Part shown: positions 37,017 through 45,301 of the stretch, one piece after another
How the letters are laid out: every line of letters starts with the position of its first letter
Numbering within the stretch: the first letter of the stretch is position 1
The notes under the pieces: generated by a model
What the model saw: only the letters and a program-made list of their open reading frames with translations
Told to the model about the DNA's origin: nothing
Databases searched by the model: none
Program-made: the position numbers and the translations under genes
NCBI RefSeq assembly: GCF_901482605.1
Contig: NZ_LR590481.1
Location: 1,054,001-1,118,000 of the forward strand
Direction of reading: 5' to 3'
DNA from: Hathewaya histolytica
GTDB lineage: Bacteria; Bacillota; Clostridia; Clostridiales; Clostridiaceae
Length of the DNA stretch: 64,000 nucleotides

Positions 37017-37844
37017 TTATATATTTAACGCTTGAAGGAATCTATCTAAAGGTTCAGAATTTAAGGTACACTGACCTAAATCACCATGTTTTTTATCACC
37101 GTCTATGCCATGATAGTCTGAACCAGCAGTATAAATTAAATTATTTTCCCTGCATATATCAATATACAGCTCTAAATCACCACCTTTATTTAATGGATAG
37201 TCAGCTTCAATTCCCTCTATGTCAAGAGATAAGAAGGAATTTAAAGGAGTTTTCTTTATTAGGACAGGATGAGCTAAAATTCTTAAGGCATTATATTTTT
37301 TTAGAATTTTTAATCCTTTCTCTAAAGATACACTGTTATTAGGAACATATGCTGGACTCTCCTTGCTTAAATACAAATCAAATATACGAGAGAAATTCTT
37401 ATCATAACCTAAGTCTTGTATTGCTTTTGCTATATGGGGTCTTGCAAGGGTACCCTTTGAGTTTTTTATAAGGTTATCAAAATTTATATCTATATTAAAA
37501 TGTACTTTTAATCCCTCTACAATTTTTTTTCCTCTTTCATATCTTTCTTGCTTTATATATTCTAAGAAATATAAGAAGTCATTATCTAAAAAAGAATCAT
37601 CTTTAAAGTATCCTAAAAGGTGAATACTCTCATTGTTAAATTTAGTAGTAAGTTCAATTCCCGGTATTACTTTTATATTGTATTTTGACTGAAGAGATAG
37701 TGCTGTTTTTACAGAATTTACTGTATCATGGTCAGTAATGCTAATTATATCAAGGCGAGATTTTTTTGCTTTTTTTATTAATTTCTCAACCTCTAATGCA
37801 CCATCAGAGGCAGTAGTATGCATGTGTAAATCCGCTCTAATCAT
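37017..37844 (-). CDS. PHP-domain phosphoesterase (TrpH / nucleoside 3',5'-bisphosphate phosphatase type)
   Basis: About 275 residues. The opening Ile-Arg-Ala-Asp-Leu-His-Met-His-Thr, then Ile-Thr-Asp-His-Asp, Pro-Gly-Ile-Glu, Leu-Ala-His-Pro and Gly-Ser-Asp-Tyr-His supply the trinuclear metal site. Members of this subgroup hydrolyse 3',5'-nucleoside bisphosphates or short RNAs. ATG 37844 is preferred because AGAGGTG lies correctly upstream; the ORF can extend 3 codons to a GTG inside that SD. It is divergent from the folate operon. Confidence 0.88.
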   Translation of the reverse strand: MIRADLHMHTTASDGALEVEKLIKKAKKSRLDIISITDHDTVNSVKTALSLQSKYNIKVIPGIELTTKFNNESIHLLGYFKDDSFLDNDFLYFLEYIKQERYERGKKIVEGLKVHFNIDINFDNLIKNSKGTLARPHIAKAIQDLGYDKNFSRIFDLYLSKESPAYVPNNSVSLEKGLKILKKYNALRILAHPVLIKKTPLNSFLSLDIEGIEADYPLNKGGDLELYIDICRENNLIYTAGSDYHGIDGDKKHGDLGQCTLNSEPLDRFLQALNI

Positions 37845-37899
37845 TATAAACACCTCTTTTAAATAAGTCTAAAATTTAGTATTGAAAATAAAAATACTT

Positions 37900-37941
37900 A
37901 TAATGTGACATAGGTTGTAATTTAAAACATAATGTGACATA
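37900..37941. repeat. Direct repeat upstream of the pab/fol operon
   Basis: ATAATGTGACATA occurs at 37900-37912 and again at 37929-37941, 29 bases apart, in the 169-base gap between divergent genes. The placement suggests two half-sites for a regulator of the folate operon or the PHP gene. Confidence 0.6.
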
Positions 37942-38013
37942 ATTTATTATATCATATATAAATTAAAATTATTAATTAGTAAAACTTTTCGTGATTAAAT
38001 ATAGGGGGATACA

Positions 38014-38610
38014 ATGTACTTAATAGTTGATAATTATGATTCTTTTGTCCATAACTTAGTTATGTATTTTAAGGAATTGGGAGAAGAAATTCAAATATAT
38101 AGAAATGATGAAATAGACATAAAAACAATAGAAGATATAAATCCAGAAGGAATAATAATTTCTCCAGGTCCAAAAGAGCCTTCAAAGTCTGGGAATTCTC
38201 TAGCTATAATAAATAGGTTTAAGGGAGATATTCCAATACTAGGCGTATGCTTAGGGCATCAGAGTATAGCATATAACTTTGGAGGTAGGATAATAAAAGG
38301 GGAATATCCTGTTCATGGTAAGGTATCATCAATTACTCATAAGGGCATAGGGGTTTTTAAAAATTTAAAATCACCTTTAAAAGTCACTCGATATCATTCT
38401 CTTATAGTAGATAAAGAGAGCATAAATAATGACTTTATAATTACAGCAATGACAGAGGACGGAGTTGTTATGGGTATTAGACATAAGGAATATTTTATAG
38501 AGGGTGTTCAATTTCATCCAGAGGCCCTTTTAACAGAACTTGGTCATAATATGTTAAAAAATTTTATTGAAGAGAGCAAAGAATATATTAGGAATAAGGG
38601 GGATAACTAA
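38014..38610 (+). CDS. pabA: Aminodeoxychorismate synthase glutamine amidotransferase subunit
   Basis: A 198-residue class I glutamine amidotransferase that supplies ammonia to PabB. The nucleophile sits in Gly-Val-Cys-Leu-Gly-His-Gln, and the other triad members are in Gln-Phe-His-Pro-Glu. The opening Val-Asp-Asn-Tyr-Asp-Ser-Phe is typical. It could also serve as TrpG for anthranilate, but the immediately following pabB and the folate genes favour p-aminobenzoate. No gap separates it from pabB. Confidence 0.92.
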   Translation: MYLIVDNYDSFVHNLVMYFKELGEEIQIYRNDEIDIKTIEDINPEGIIISPGPKEPSKSGNSLAIINRFKGDIPILGVCLGHQSIAYNFGGRIIKGEYPVHGKVSSITHKGIGVFKNLKSPLKVTRYHSLIVDKESINNDFIITAMTEDGVVMGIRHKEYFIEGVQFHPEALLTELGHNMLKNFIEESKEYIRNKGDN

Positions 38611-39966
38611 GTGATACTTAAAGAAATAACTACCAGTCACACCCTATACGAAATATATAGTATTTTTAAAGAAGAGGAGGGAAGTGCTTTCTTAGATAGT
38701 TCACTTCAAGACTCAAGTCTCTCTGAATATTCCTTTATAGGGTTAAATCCTTTTATAAAAATTATAGGAAAAAAAGATGCTATCTTAGTGAATAACGAGG
38801 AGAGTAAAGAGGATATATTTACACTTTTAAAGAATATAACTAAGAAATATAAAATAAATAATGAAACAGAGCTTCCTTTTTTATCTGGTGGTATAGGATA
38901 CTTTTCTTACGATTTCGGAAGAACTTTAGAGAAATTTGAAAGTACTGCTATAGAAGATGTAGAAGTTCCTCTTTTCATGTTTAATTTTTATGATAATATA
39001 ATAATTTCTGATCATAAAAATAAGAAAATGTATATTTCAGCGCTTGGAGTATTAAAAGAAGAGGAAGAGAGCATAGGAAATATTTGTAAGGCCATAAAGA
39101 ATTATAATATAGAAGATTTTAGTGTTAATATAAATTATGATTATAATTTAAAAGAGTTTGAGTCTAATTTTTCACAGGATGAATATATAAAAACTGTAGA
39201 AAAGGTAAGGGCATATATAGAAGAGGGAGATATTTATATAACTAATTTAACTCAAAGATTTTCGAAAAAGGTTGAAGATTATCCCTATGAGATTTATCGA
39301 AAATTAAGGAAGTTGAGTCCTGCACCCTTTTCAGCTTATCTAAATTATGAAGACTTTAAGATTATAAGCTCATCACCAGAAAGGTTTATAAGAATCAAGG
39401 ATAGATTTATAGAAACTAGACCTATAAAGGGTACAAGACCTAGAGGAAGAGACAGAGCTGAAGATGATAAAAATAAGTTAGAGCTTATGAATAGTGAAAA
39501 AGATAAATCTGAACTTTTAATGATTGTGGACCTTGAAAGAAATGATTTAAGCAAAATATGTAAAGAGAAAAGTATTAAGGTTACACAATTATTTGATATA
39601 GAAGAATATAGTACAGTTTTTCATTTAGTCTCTACAATTAAAGGAGAAATAAAAGAAGACAAGGATGCTGTAGATTGTATTAATGCTACTTTTCCAGGCG
39701 GTTCAATTACCGGTGCTCCTAAAATTAGGTCTATGGAAATTATAGAGGAGTTAGAGGGGCTAAAAAGGAATATATATACAGGTTCTATAGGATATATTGG
39801 ATTTGATGGAAATGCTGATTTTAATATTGTAATTAGAACAATTTTATATAAGGATAATGTTGCCTATTTTGGAGTAGGTGGGGGCATAACCTATGAATCA
39901 GATAAGGACTTTGAATTTGAGGAGACTCTTCATAAGGCAAAAGCTATAATGCAAGCTCTAAGCTAG
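38611..39966 (+). CDS. pabB: Aminodeoxychorismate synthase component I
   Basis: A 451-residue chorismate-utilising enzyme that makes 4-amino-4-deoxychorismate. Arg-Pro-Ile-Lys-Gly-Thr-Arg-Pro has the catalytic Lys that marks PabB; anthranilate synthase has Ala there. The late Pro-Gly-Gly-Ser-Ile-Thr-Gly-Ala-Pro-Lys segment is a family hallmark. GTG start directly after the pabA stop, with GGGGGA upstream inside pabA. Confidence 0.93.
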   Translation: MILKEITTSHTLYEIYSIFKEEEGSAFLDSSLQDSSLSEYSFIGLNPFIKIIGKKDAILVNNEESKEDIFTLLKNITKKYKINNETELPFLSGGIGYFSYDFGRTLEKFESTAIEDVEVPLFMFNFYDNIIISDHKNKKMYISALGVLKEEEESIGNICKAIKNYNIEDFSVNINYDYNLKEFESNFSQDEYIKTVEKVRAYIEEGDIYITNLTQRFSKKVEDYPYEIYRKLRKLSPAPFSAYLNYEDFKIISSSPERFIRIKDRFIETRPIKGTRPRGRDRAEDDKNKLELMNSEKDKSELLMIVDLERNDLSKICKEKSIKVTQLFDIEEYSTVFHLVSTIKGEIKEDKDAVDCINATFPGGSITGAPKIRSMEIIEELEGLKRNIYTGSIGYIGFDGNADFNIVIRTILYKDNVAYFGVGGGITYESDKDFEFEETLHKAKAIMQALS

Positions 39967-39977
39967 GAGTGATAACT

Positions 39978-40745
39978 ATGTATATTATAAATGGAAAAGT
40001 GCAAAATGAATCTATAATAAATTTAGATAATGGATTTTTCTTTGGTTATGGTGTATTTGAAACCATACTTCTTAAAGGTACTATTCCAATTTTATTAAAG
40101 GAACATTTAACAAGGCTTAATGGATCTCTTAAAAAACTTTTTATAGATAAATGTATAACAGAAGAATACGTCCTTAAAATGATTTCAAAGGGACATTATA
40201 GTGATTGTGCCTTAAAAATAGCAGTTTCTGAGACTAATATTATAATAACAGATAGAAAAATTCTCTATAAAGAAGAGAATTATAGAAATGGTTTCGATGT
40301 AAACATTAGTAATCTTAAAAGAAATCCTTATTCCCATACTACCTATATTAAAAGTTTAAATTACTATGATAATCTTATAGAAAAGAAATCATCTAAAGAA
40401 AATGGATATGATGAAGTTTTGTTTTTAAATACTGCAGGAAAAATAGCAGAGGGAGCTACAACTAATTTGTTTTTTATAAAGAATAATAAATTATGTACAC
40501 CAAAGATGCAGTGTGGAATATTGCCTGGAATTGTAAGGCGTTATATTATTGATATTCTAAAAGATATTTATATAGTAGAAGAAGGGGAATATGTATTAGA
40601 GGATATTTATAATTCAGAGGGGGCCTTTTTAACCAATAGTCTCTTGGGAGTTATTAGGATTAATACTATAGATAAAAAATTTATTATTAAAAATAATGAA
40701 ATAGACAAAATCAGAGAAATATATATGAAATCTTTAGGACTTTAA
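39978..40745 (+). CDS. pabC: 4-amino-4-deoxychorismate lyase (class IV PLP enzyme)
   Basis: A 255-residue class IV aminotransferase-fold enzyme that releases p-aminobenzoate. Gly-Val-Phe-Glu-Thr-Ile near residue 25 and Glu-Gly-Ala-Thr-Thr-Asn-Leu-Phe in mid-chain bind the PLP. ATG 39978 follows AGGAG by 8 bases; the in-frame GTG 39969 overlaps that SD. The family also contains D-amino acid and branched-chain aminotransferases, and the operon decides the call. Confidence 0.88.
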   Translation: MYIINGKVQNESIINLDNGFFFGYGVFETILLKGTIPILLKEHLTRLNGSLKKLFIDKCITEEYVLKMISKGHYSDCALKIAVSETNIIITDRKILYKEENYRNGFDVNISNLKRNPYSHTTYIKSLNYYDNLIEKKSSKENGYDEVLFLNTAGKIAEGATTNLFFIKNNKLCTPKMQCGILPGIVRRYIIDILKDIYIVEEGEYVLEDIYNSEGAFLTNSLLGVIRINTIDKKFIIKNNEIDKIREIYMKSLGL

Positions 40746-40759
40746 AGGAGTGTTTTATA

Positions 40760-41311
40760 ATGGATAAAATTAAAATTCAAGAGGCTGTAAAAGTTATAAT
40801 AGATGCTGTAGGAGAAGATGCAAATAGAGAGGGGCTAAAGGACACACCTCTTAGAATAAGTAAAATGTATGAAGAAATATTTAAGGGACTAAACGAAGAT
40901 CCTAAAGATCACCTAAGTAAAACATTTACAGTAGATAATGATAATTTAGTTATAGAAAAAGATATTCATTTCTATTCTATGTGTGAACATCATTTTTTAC
41001 CTTTCTTTGGTAAAGCACATATAGCATATATACCAAATGGAAAGGTAGTTGGATTAAGTAAGCTTGCTAGGACTGTAGAAGTTTTCGCAAGAAGACCCCA
41101 ATTACAAGAAAGATTAACTGAGCAAATAGGCAATGCTCTATTAGATAATTTAGATTGTAAGGGAGTTATGGTAGTTGTAGAAGCAGAACACTTATGTATG
41201 AGTATGAGAGGAATAAAAAAACCAGGAAGTAAAACTGTAAGTATGTTTGTTAAAGGTTCCCTAGAAAAAGATATAAATATGCAAAATCATATATTGACTT
41301 TAATAAAATAA
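40760..41311 (+). CDS. folE: GTP cyclohydrolase I
   Basis: A 183-residue enzyme that opens GTP to dihydroneopterin triphosphate, the first pterin step. The zinc ligands are in Cys-Glu-His-His and in Glu-His-Leu-Cys-Met-Ser-Met-Arg-Gly. The length is normal. AAGGAG precedes the ATG, 14 bases after pabC. Confidence 0.96.
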   Translation: MDKIKIQEAVKVIIDAVGEDANREGLKDTPLRISKMYEEIFKGLNEDPKDHLSKTFTVDNDNLVIEKDIHFYSMCEHHFLPFFGKAHIAYIPNGKVVGLSKLARTVEVFARRPQLQERLTEQIGNALLDNLDCKGVMVVVEAEHLCMSMRGIKKPGSKTVSMFVKGSLEKDINMQNHILTLIK

Positions 41312-41342
41312 ATTTTATAAATATTATTTGAAGGTGATTTTA

Positions 41343-42164
41343 TTGAAAAGAGAAATAACAATAGGAAATAAAAAGTTCTATATAGGAAAAGAAACATATA
41401 TTATGGGGATTTTAAATGTAACTCCAGATTCTTTTTCTGATGGTGGTAAATTTAATAGTATAGAAATGGCTGTTGACCATGCTAAAGAGATGGTTAAAAA
41501 AGGGGCTACTATTATTGATATTGGAGGAGAATCTACAAGACCAAATCATACACCAGTGGGTGAAGAGGAAGAGGTAAGGAGAATAGTGCCTATAATTAAG
41601 GCTATTAGAAAAGAATTAGATATTCCTATATCTATAGATACATACAAGGGAAGAGTAGCTGAACTTGCACTAGAATCTGGTGCCAATCTTATTAATGATG
41701 TTTGGGGATTTAAAAAGGATCCTAAGATTAAGGAAGTAGCTGCATATTATAAAGTACCTTGTTGCTTAATGCATAATAGGGAAAATATGAATTATAATAA
41801 CTTTTTAGAGGATGTAATAGAAGACTTGAGGCAGTCTGTGGAAATTGCCATAAAAGCTGGTGTTAAAGAGGAAAATATAATTTTAGATCCTGGTATTGGA
41901 TTTGCCAAAACTTTAGAGCAAAATTTATTATTTTTAAATAACCTAGAAATACTTAAAAAGGAATTTCCATATCCCGTATTACTGGGTACCTCAAGAAAGT
42001 CTGTTATAGGAAAAGCTTTAGACCTTGAAACATCTGAAAGAGTAGAGGGGACAATTGCAACTACTGTACTTGGTGTTATGAAGGGCTGTGATTTTATAAG
42101 AGTTCATGATGTTTGTGAAAATTATAGAGCAGCTAAAATGACTGATGCCATTTTAGGAAGATAG
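41343..42164 (+). CDS. folP: Dihydropteroate synthase
   Basis: A 273-residue TIM-barrel enzyme that joins p-aminobenzoate to the pterin pyrophosphate and is the sulfonamide target. Ile-Leu-Asn-Val-Thr-Pro-Asp-Ser-Phe-Ser-Asp-Gly-Gly and Asp-Ile-Gly-Gly-Glu-Ser-Thr-Arg-Pro are diagnostic. The TTG at 41343 is chosen because GAAGGTGAT lies just upstream; the TTG at 41328 lies before it without an SD. Confidence 0.95.
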   Translation: MKREITIGNKKFYIGKETYIMGILNVTPDSFSDGGKFNSIEMAVDHAKEMVKKGATIIDIGGESTRPNHTPVGEEEEVRRIVPIIKAIRKELDIPISIDTYKGRVAELALESGANLINDVWGFKKDPKIKEVAAYYKVPCCLMHNRENMNYNNFLEDVIEDLRQSVEIAIKAGVKEENIILDPGIGFAKTLEQNLLFLNNLEILKKEFPYPVLLGTSRKSVIGKALDLETSERVEGTIATTVLGVMKGCDFIRVHDVCENYRAAKMTDAILGR

Positions 42165-42174
42165 GAGAAAGTAT

Positions 42175-42993
42175 ATGGACAAAATTATAGTTAAAGGTTT
42201 AGAAGTATTTGCACATCATGGATATTTTCAGGAAGAAAAGGTCTTAGGACAAAAGTTTGTAATATCTTTGGAGGTAGATCTAGATTTTAATAAAGCTACT
42301 AAAAATGATGATTTAAATGAGACTATACATTATGGAATTCTTTGTGAAGATGTAGAGAGAGAATTTAAAAAAGAAAAGTTTGATTTAATAGAGAAGGCTG
42401 CAGAACATATAACTCAGTATCTTTTAAATAAATATGCAGAAATAAAAATTATTAAGGTTAAAGTCAAAAAACCTTGGGCACCTATAGGAAAACCACTTAA
42501 ATATGCCGCTGTTGAAATAGAACGAAAAAGGGCAAAGGCATATGTAGCTATGGGTTCAAATATGGGAAACAAGGAAGAAAATATAAGAACAGCAATAGAT
42601 ATTATTAAAAAATCTAATCATACTAAAGTTCTAAAAGTATCAAGTTTTTATAGTACGGAACCTGTTGGATATGTTGAACAGGATACATTTTTAAATGGTG
42701 CTATGGAAGTTGAAACTACTCTTCAGCCTGTAGAATTTATAGAGTATCTACTTTCTGTAGAAAAAGAATTAAAAAGGGAAAGAATTATAAAATGGGGACC
42801 TAGAACTCTAGACTTAGATTTAATACTGTATGAAGATATAGTACTATCTAAGGAAGAAGCTGTAGTTCCTCATCCAAGAATGCATATGAGATTATTTGTT
42901 ATAGAACCCTTGTATGAAATTGCTCCCTATGCATTGCACCCTCTTTTAAATAAAAGGATTTTTGAAATCAAAGAAGAACTTGAAAAAAATTAG
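42175..42993 (+). CDS. folBK: Bifunctional dihydroneopterin aldolase / HPPK fusion
   Basis: A 272-residue fusion of two consecutive pathway enzymes. Residues 1 to about 118 are FolB (Phe-Ala-His-His-Gly, and Glu73-Lys74 for the aldol step). From Ala122 (Ala-Tyr-Val-Ala-Met-Gly-Ser-Asn-Met-Gly) the FolK kinase follows, with Trp-Gly-Pro-Arg-Thr-Leu-Asp-Leu-Asp-Leu as its Mg-ATP motif. It is the last gene of the operon; folC and folA are not in the window. Confidence 0.95.
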   Translation: MDKIIVKGLEVFAHHGYFQEEKVLGQKFVISLEVDLDFNKATKNDDLNETIHYGILCEDVEREFKKEKFDLIEKAAEHITQYLLNKYAEIKIIKVKVKKPWAPIGKPLKYAAVEIERKRAKAYVAMGSNMGNKEENIRTAIDIIKKSNHTKVLKVSSFYSTEPVGYVEQDTFLNGAMEVETTLQPVEFIEYLLSVEKELKRERIIKWGPRTLDLDLILYEDIVLSKEEAVVPHPRMHMRLFVIEPLYEIAPYALHPLLNKRIFEIKEELEKN

Positions 42994-42994
42994 A

Positions 42995-43039
42995 AAAAAG
43001 CTAAAGTAAGGAAAAACTCACTTCCTGCTTTAGCTTTTT
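42995..43039. terminator. Bidirectional terminator after the folate operon
   Basis: A perfect 12-bp stem (42995-43006 with 43028-43039) with an inner GGAA/TTCC pair, flanked by A- and T-runs. It serves the convergent lipoprotein gene too and overlaps its stop. Confidence 0.9.
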
Positions 43040-43520
43040 ATTTTGTATTTGGAACTATATATTTACAAAGATTAAATAAATTATATGAAGTATATGTATC
43101 TTTCATATATATATAGTCTTTCTCATAATCCCCATCCCAAGGATATAGTGAAATATAATTTTCATTATAAACATCTATAACAAATTTTCTTTCTGAGAAA
43201 GTTATGAAAATCTTATACTCTGGATTTTGAGGAAGGTCTTTAGGTTTATATATATAATTTTCAGGTTTTAGATATTTAAAAAATTTCCTAGTAGTAAGAA
43301 TTTCACCTTCTTCTAATCTTTTACCCTTATAAAAGTTTAAATATAGGATATTTATTTCAGTTGGATCCTCTGCTTTAAAACAATTTAGCATTTCATTTGT
43401 ATAATAGGATTTTGAGGGTTTTTTCTTTTTAAATTTTGAAGTATCTATTTTTATATAGCATCCACTTAAAAAAAGGGAAAAACACAGTATTAAAATAAGG
43501 AGGCTTTTATATTTTTTCAT
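43038..43520 (-). CDS. Lipoprotein of unknown function
   Basis: About 160 residues. A basic start, a hydrophobic core and a Leu-Ser-Gly-Cys lipobox near residue 20 mark a type II signal peptide, so the mature protein should be tethered outside the membrane. The remainder is Lys/Tyr-rich with no motif I recognise. The ATG at 43520 has AGGAGTG upstream; the ORF extends 3 codons to a GTG inside it. Confidence 0.8.
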   Translation of the reverse strand: MKKYKSLLILILCFSLFLSGCYIKIDTSKFKKKKPSKSYYTNEMLNCFKAEDPTEINILYLNFYKGKRLEEGEILTTRKFFKYLKPENYIYKPKDLPQNPEYKIFITFSERKFVIDVYNENYISLYPWDGDYEKDYIYMKDTYTSYNLFNLCKYIVPNTK

Positions 43521-43651
43521 AGTATTCACTCCTAATAATAAAATTCTATATTTAAAGTTATGAATAAAAAAATAGTATTATTACTAAAAATTATATCGGA
43601 TATAAATAAGCAATATAGGATAAGCTATATTTTGAAAGGGGAGTTTGAAAT

Positions 43652-43786
43652 ATGGATAATAAGTTAAGGAATACAAAGCAAAATAAAAATGAGGATGGGA
43701 AATTTAAAAAGAAAAATATAAAACATGGAAGAAAAGAAAGTGCTAGAACTGTATTTGGAAATATAGAATCAGAAAGTAATGATTAA
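43652..43786 (+). CDS. Tiny basic protein (44 aa)
   Basis: ATG behind AGGGGAG, 44 codons, strongly Lys/Asn-rich, no membrane segment. The segment Phe-Lys-Lys-Lys-Asn-Ile-Lys-His followed by Glu-Ser-Ala-Arg recalls small conserved clostridial proteins of the CPC_1213 type, from memory only. It is the first of three similarly sized ORFs in a row. Confidence 0.55.
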   Translation: MDNKLRNTKQNKNEDGKFKKKNIKHGRKESARTVFGNIESESND

Positions 43787-43810
43787 AATAATTAGAGATA
43801 GGTGATATAT

Positions 43811-43939
43811 ATGCCATACAATAAAGAAGAAACTAGAAAGGCTAAAAAAGCTAAAATAAGAAGTGATAAACCTTTGATTATAGAAGACAATCAAATGCAA
43901 AAACATAAATCTAAGGGGCTTATTAGAGGCGAGGAGTAA
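43811..43939 (+). CDS. Tiny basic protein (42 aa)
   Basis: ATG behind GATAGGTGAT, 42 codons, Lys/Arg-rich, soluble. It starts 24 bases after the previous tiny gene and ends 13 bases before the next ATG. No family recognised. Spacing and SDs argue for a real operon of small proteins. Confidence 0.5.
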   Translation: MPYNKEETRKAKKAKIRSDKPLIIEDNQMQKHKSKGLIRGEE

Positions 43940-43952
43940 AGAGGTGGAACTT

Positions 43953-44093
43953 ATGAAAGAGAGTGCATTCAAAAAAAATAGAGCTAGTAGTAAGCATGTA
44001 GAAGTAAATAAGCCAAATAGCTCAAAAGATAAAAAAGGAAATAAAAAATTACCTCCAACTTATGAGAATTTTGAAGGAGAAGAAATAGAATAG
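43953..44093 (+). CDS. Tiny basic protein with acidic tail (46 aa)
   Basis: ATG behind AGAGGTGG, 46 codons; the first 33 residues are Lys/Ser/Asn-rich and the last dozen acidic. No family recognised. Third member of the tandem set; a 13-bp-type hairpin at about 44121-44155 follows without a clear T-run. Confidence 0.5.
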   Translation: MKESAFKKNRASSKHVEVNKPNSSKDKKGNKKLPPTYENFEGEEIE

Positions 44094-44167
44094 TTTTTAT
44101 AAATATAGCTTGTTTTGTTATAGGGCATATTAGTTAAATAATATGTCCTATGTTAGTATATAGTATG

Positions 44168-44196
44168 TTTACACTATACTTATTAAAGTTTATAAT
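44168..44196 (+). promoter_or_regulatory. Promoter of the glutaminase gene
   Basis: TTTACA (44168-44173), 17-base spacer, TATAAT (44191-44196). Confidence 0.65.
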
Positions 44197-44235
44197 GAAA
44201 TTAAATGATTTAAATTATAAAAAGGGTGGGTTAAC

Positions 44236-45153
44236 ATGCAAAGAATACTTGATACTATTATATCTAACAATAAAAAGTGGACTAAAAAGGGGACAGTAGC
44301 ATCATATATTCCTGAGCTTACAAAAGCGAATCCAGATGCTTTGGGAATTTGTGTAACTACATTAGATGGAGAGGAATTTTTTGCAGGAGATTTTGAAACA
44401 AAATTTACAATACAAAGCATGTCTAAGGTTATAACACTAATGTTAGCTATATGTGATAATGGAAAGGACTATGTATTTTCTAAGGTAGGAATGGAACCTA
44501 CAGAAACAGGATTTAACTCCATAACAAATCTTGAAATGCATAACCATAACAAACCATTAAACCCTATGATAAATGCAGGAGCTATTGAGGTTGTATCTTT
44601 GATTTCAGGGAATTCAGCAGAAGAAAAGTTTCAGAGAATATTAAAATTCACAAAAAAAATTACAGGAAATGAAGATATAAATATTAATGAAGAAGTATAT
44701 AGATCTGAAAAGGCCACAGGAGATAGAAATAGAGCCTTAGCGTATTATATGAAAAGTACTGGATCTATGGAGGGGGATGTAGAAGATATATTAGATGTAT
44801 ATTTTAAACAATGCTCTCTTGAAGTAACTTGTAGAGACATATCTAGAATTGCCGCAACGTTAGCAAATGCGGGAGTAATGCCTTGGAACAATGAAAGAGT
44901 TATATCTAGAGAAGTTGCAAGAATAATAAAAACCATAATGGTTACTTGTGGTATGTATGATGAATCGGGCAACTTTGCAGTACATATAGGAATACCTGCA
45001 AAAAGCGGAGTTGGGGGTGGAATACTTGCAACAGTGCCTAGACGCATGGGAATAGGTGTTGTAGGACCATCACTTGATCAAAAAGGAAATAGTATAGGTG
45101 GTATAAAGGTTTTAGAGGATTTATCTAAAGAGTTTGACTTAAGTATTTTTTAA
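44236..45153 (+). CDS. glsA: Glutaminase
   Basis: A 305-residue serine-dependent glutaminase that converts glutamine to glutamate and ammonia. It has a beta-lactamase-like fold; the Ser61-x-x-Lys64 motif lies in Ile-Gln-Ser-Met-Ser-Lys. Later Asn-Pro-Met-Ile-Asn-Ala-Gly-Ala and Ser-Gly-Val-Gly-Gly-Gly segments are family hallmarks. GGGTGG precedes the ATG. It is monocistronic with its own promoter and terminator. Confidence 0.95.
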   Translation: MQRILDTIISNNKKWTKKGTVASYIPELTKANPDALGICVTTLDGEEFFAGDFETKFTIQSMSKVITLMLAICDNGKDYVFSKVGMEPTETGFNSITNLEMHNHNKPLNPMINAGAIEVVSLISGNSAEEKFQRILKFTKKITGNEDININEEVYRSEKATGDRNRALAYYMKSTGSMEGDVEDILDVYFKQCSLEVTCRDISRIAATLANAGVMPWNNERVISREVARIIKTIMVTCGMYDESGNFAVHIGIPAKSGVGGGILATVPRRMGIGVVGPSLDQKGNSIGGIKVLEDLSKEFDLSIF

Positions 45154-45160
45154 AATACCC

Positions 45161-45196
45161 AGCTGTCTTTAATTTTTAAAGACAGCTTTTAATTTT
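45161..45196 (+). terminator. Intrinsic terminator of glsA
   Basis: A perfect 12-bp stem (45161-45172 with 45176-45187), TTT loop and T-rich tail. Confidence 0.9.
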
Positions 45197-45240
45197 ATAT
45201 AATCAGTATAAATTTAGTAAATCAATCGAATTTAATATAT

Positions 45241-45269
45241 TTGAAGGATTAAAGGTAATACTATATAAT
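45241..45269 (+). promoter_or_regulatory. Promoter of polA
   Basis: TTGAAG (45241-45246), 17-base spacer, TATAAT (45264-45269). Confidence 0.65.
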
Positions 45270-45301
45270 AGTTATATATATCTAAAGAAAGGAAGAGTGC
45301 C

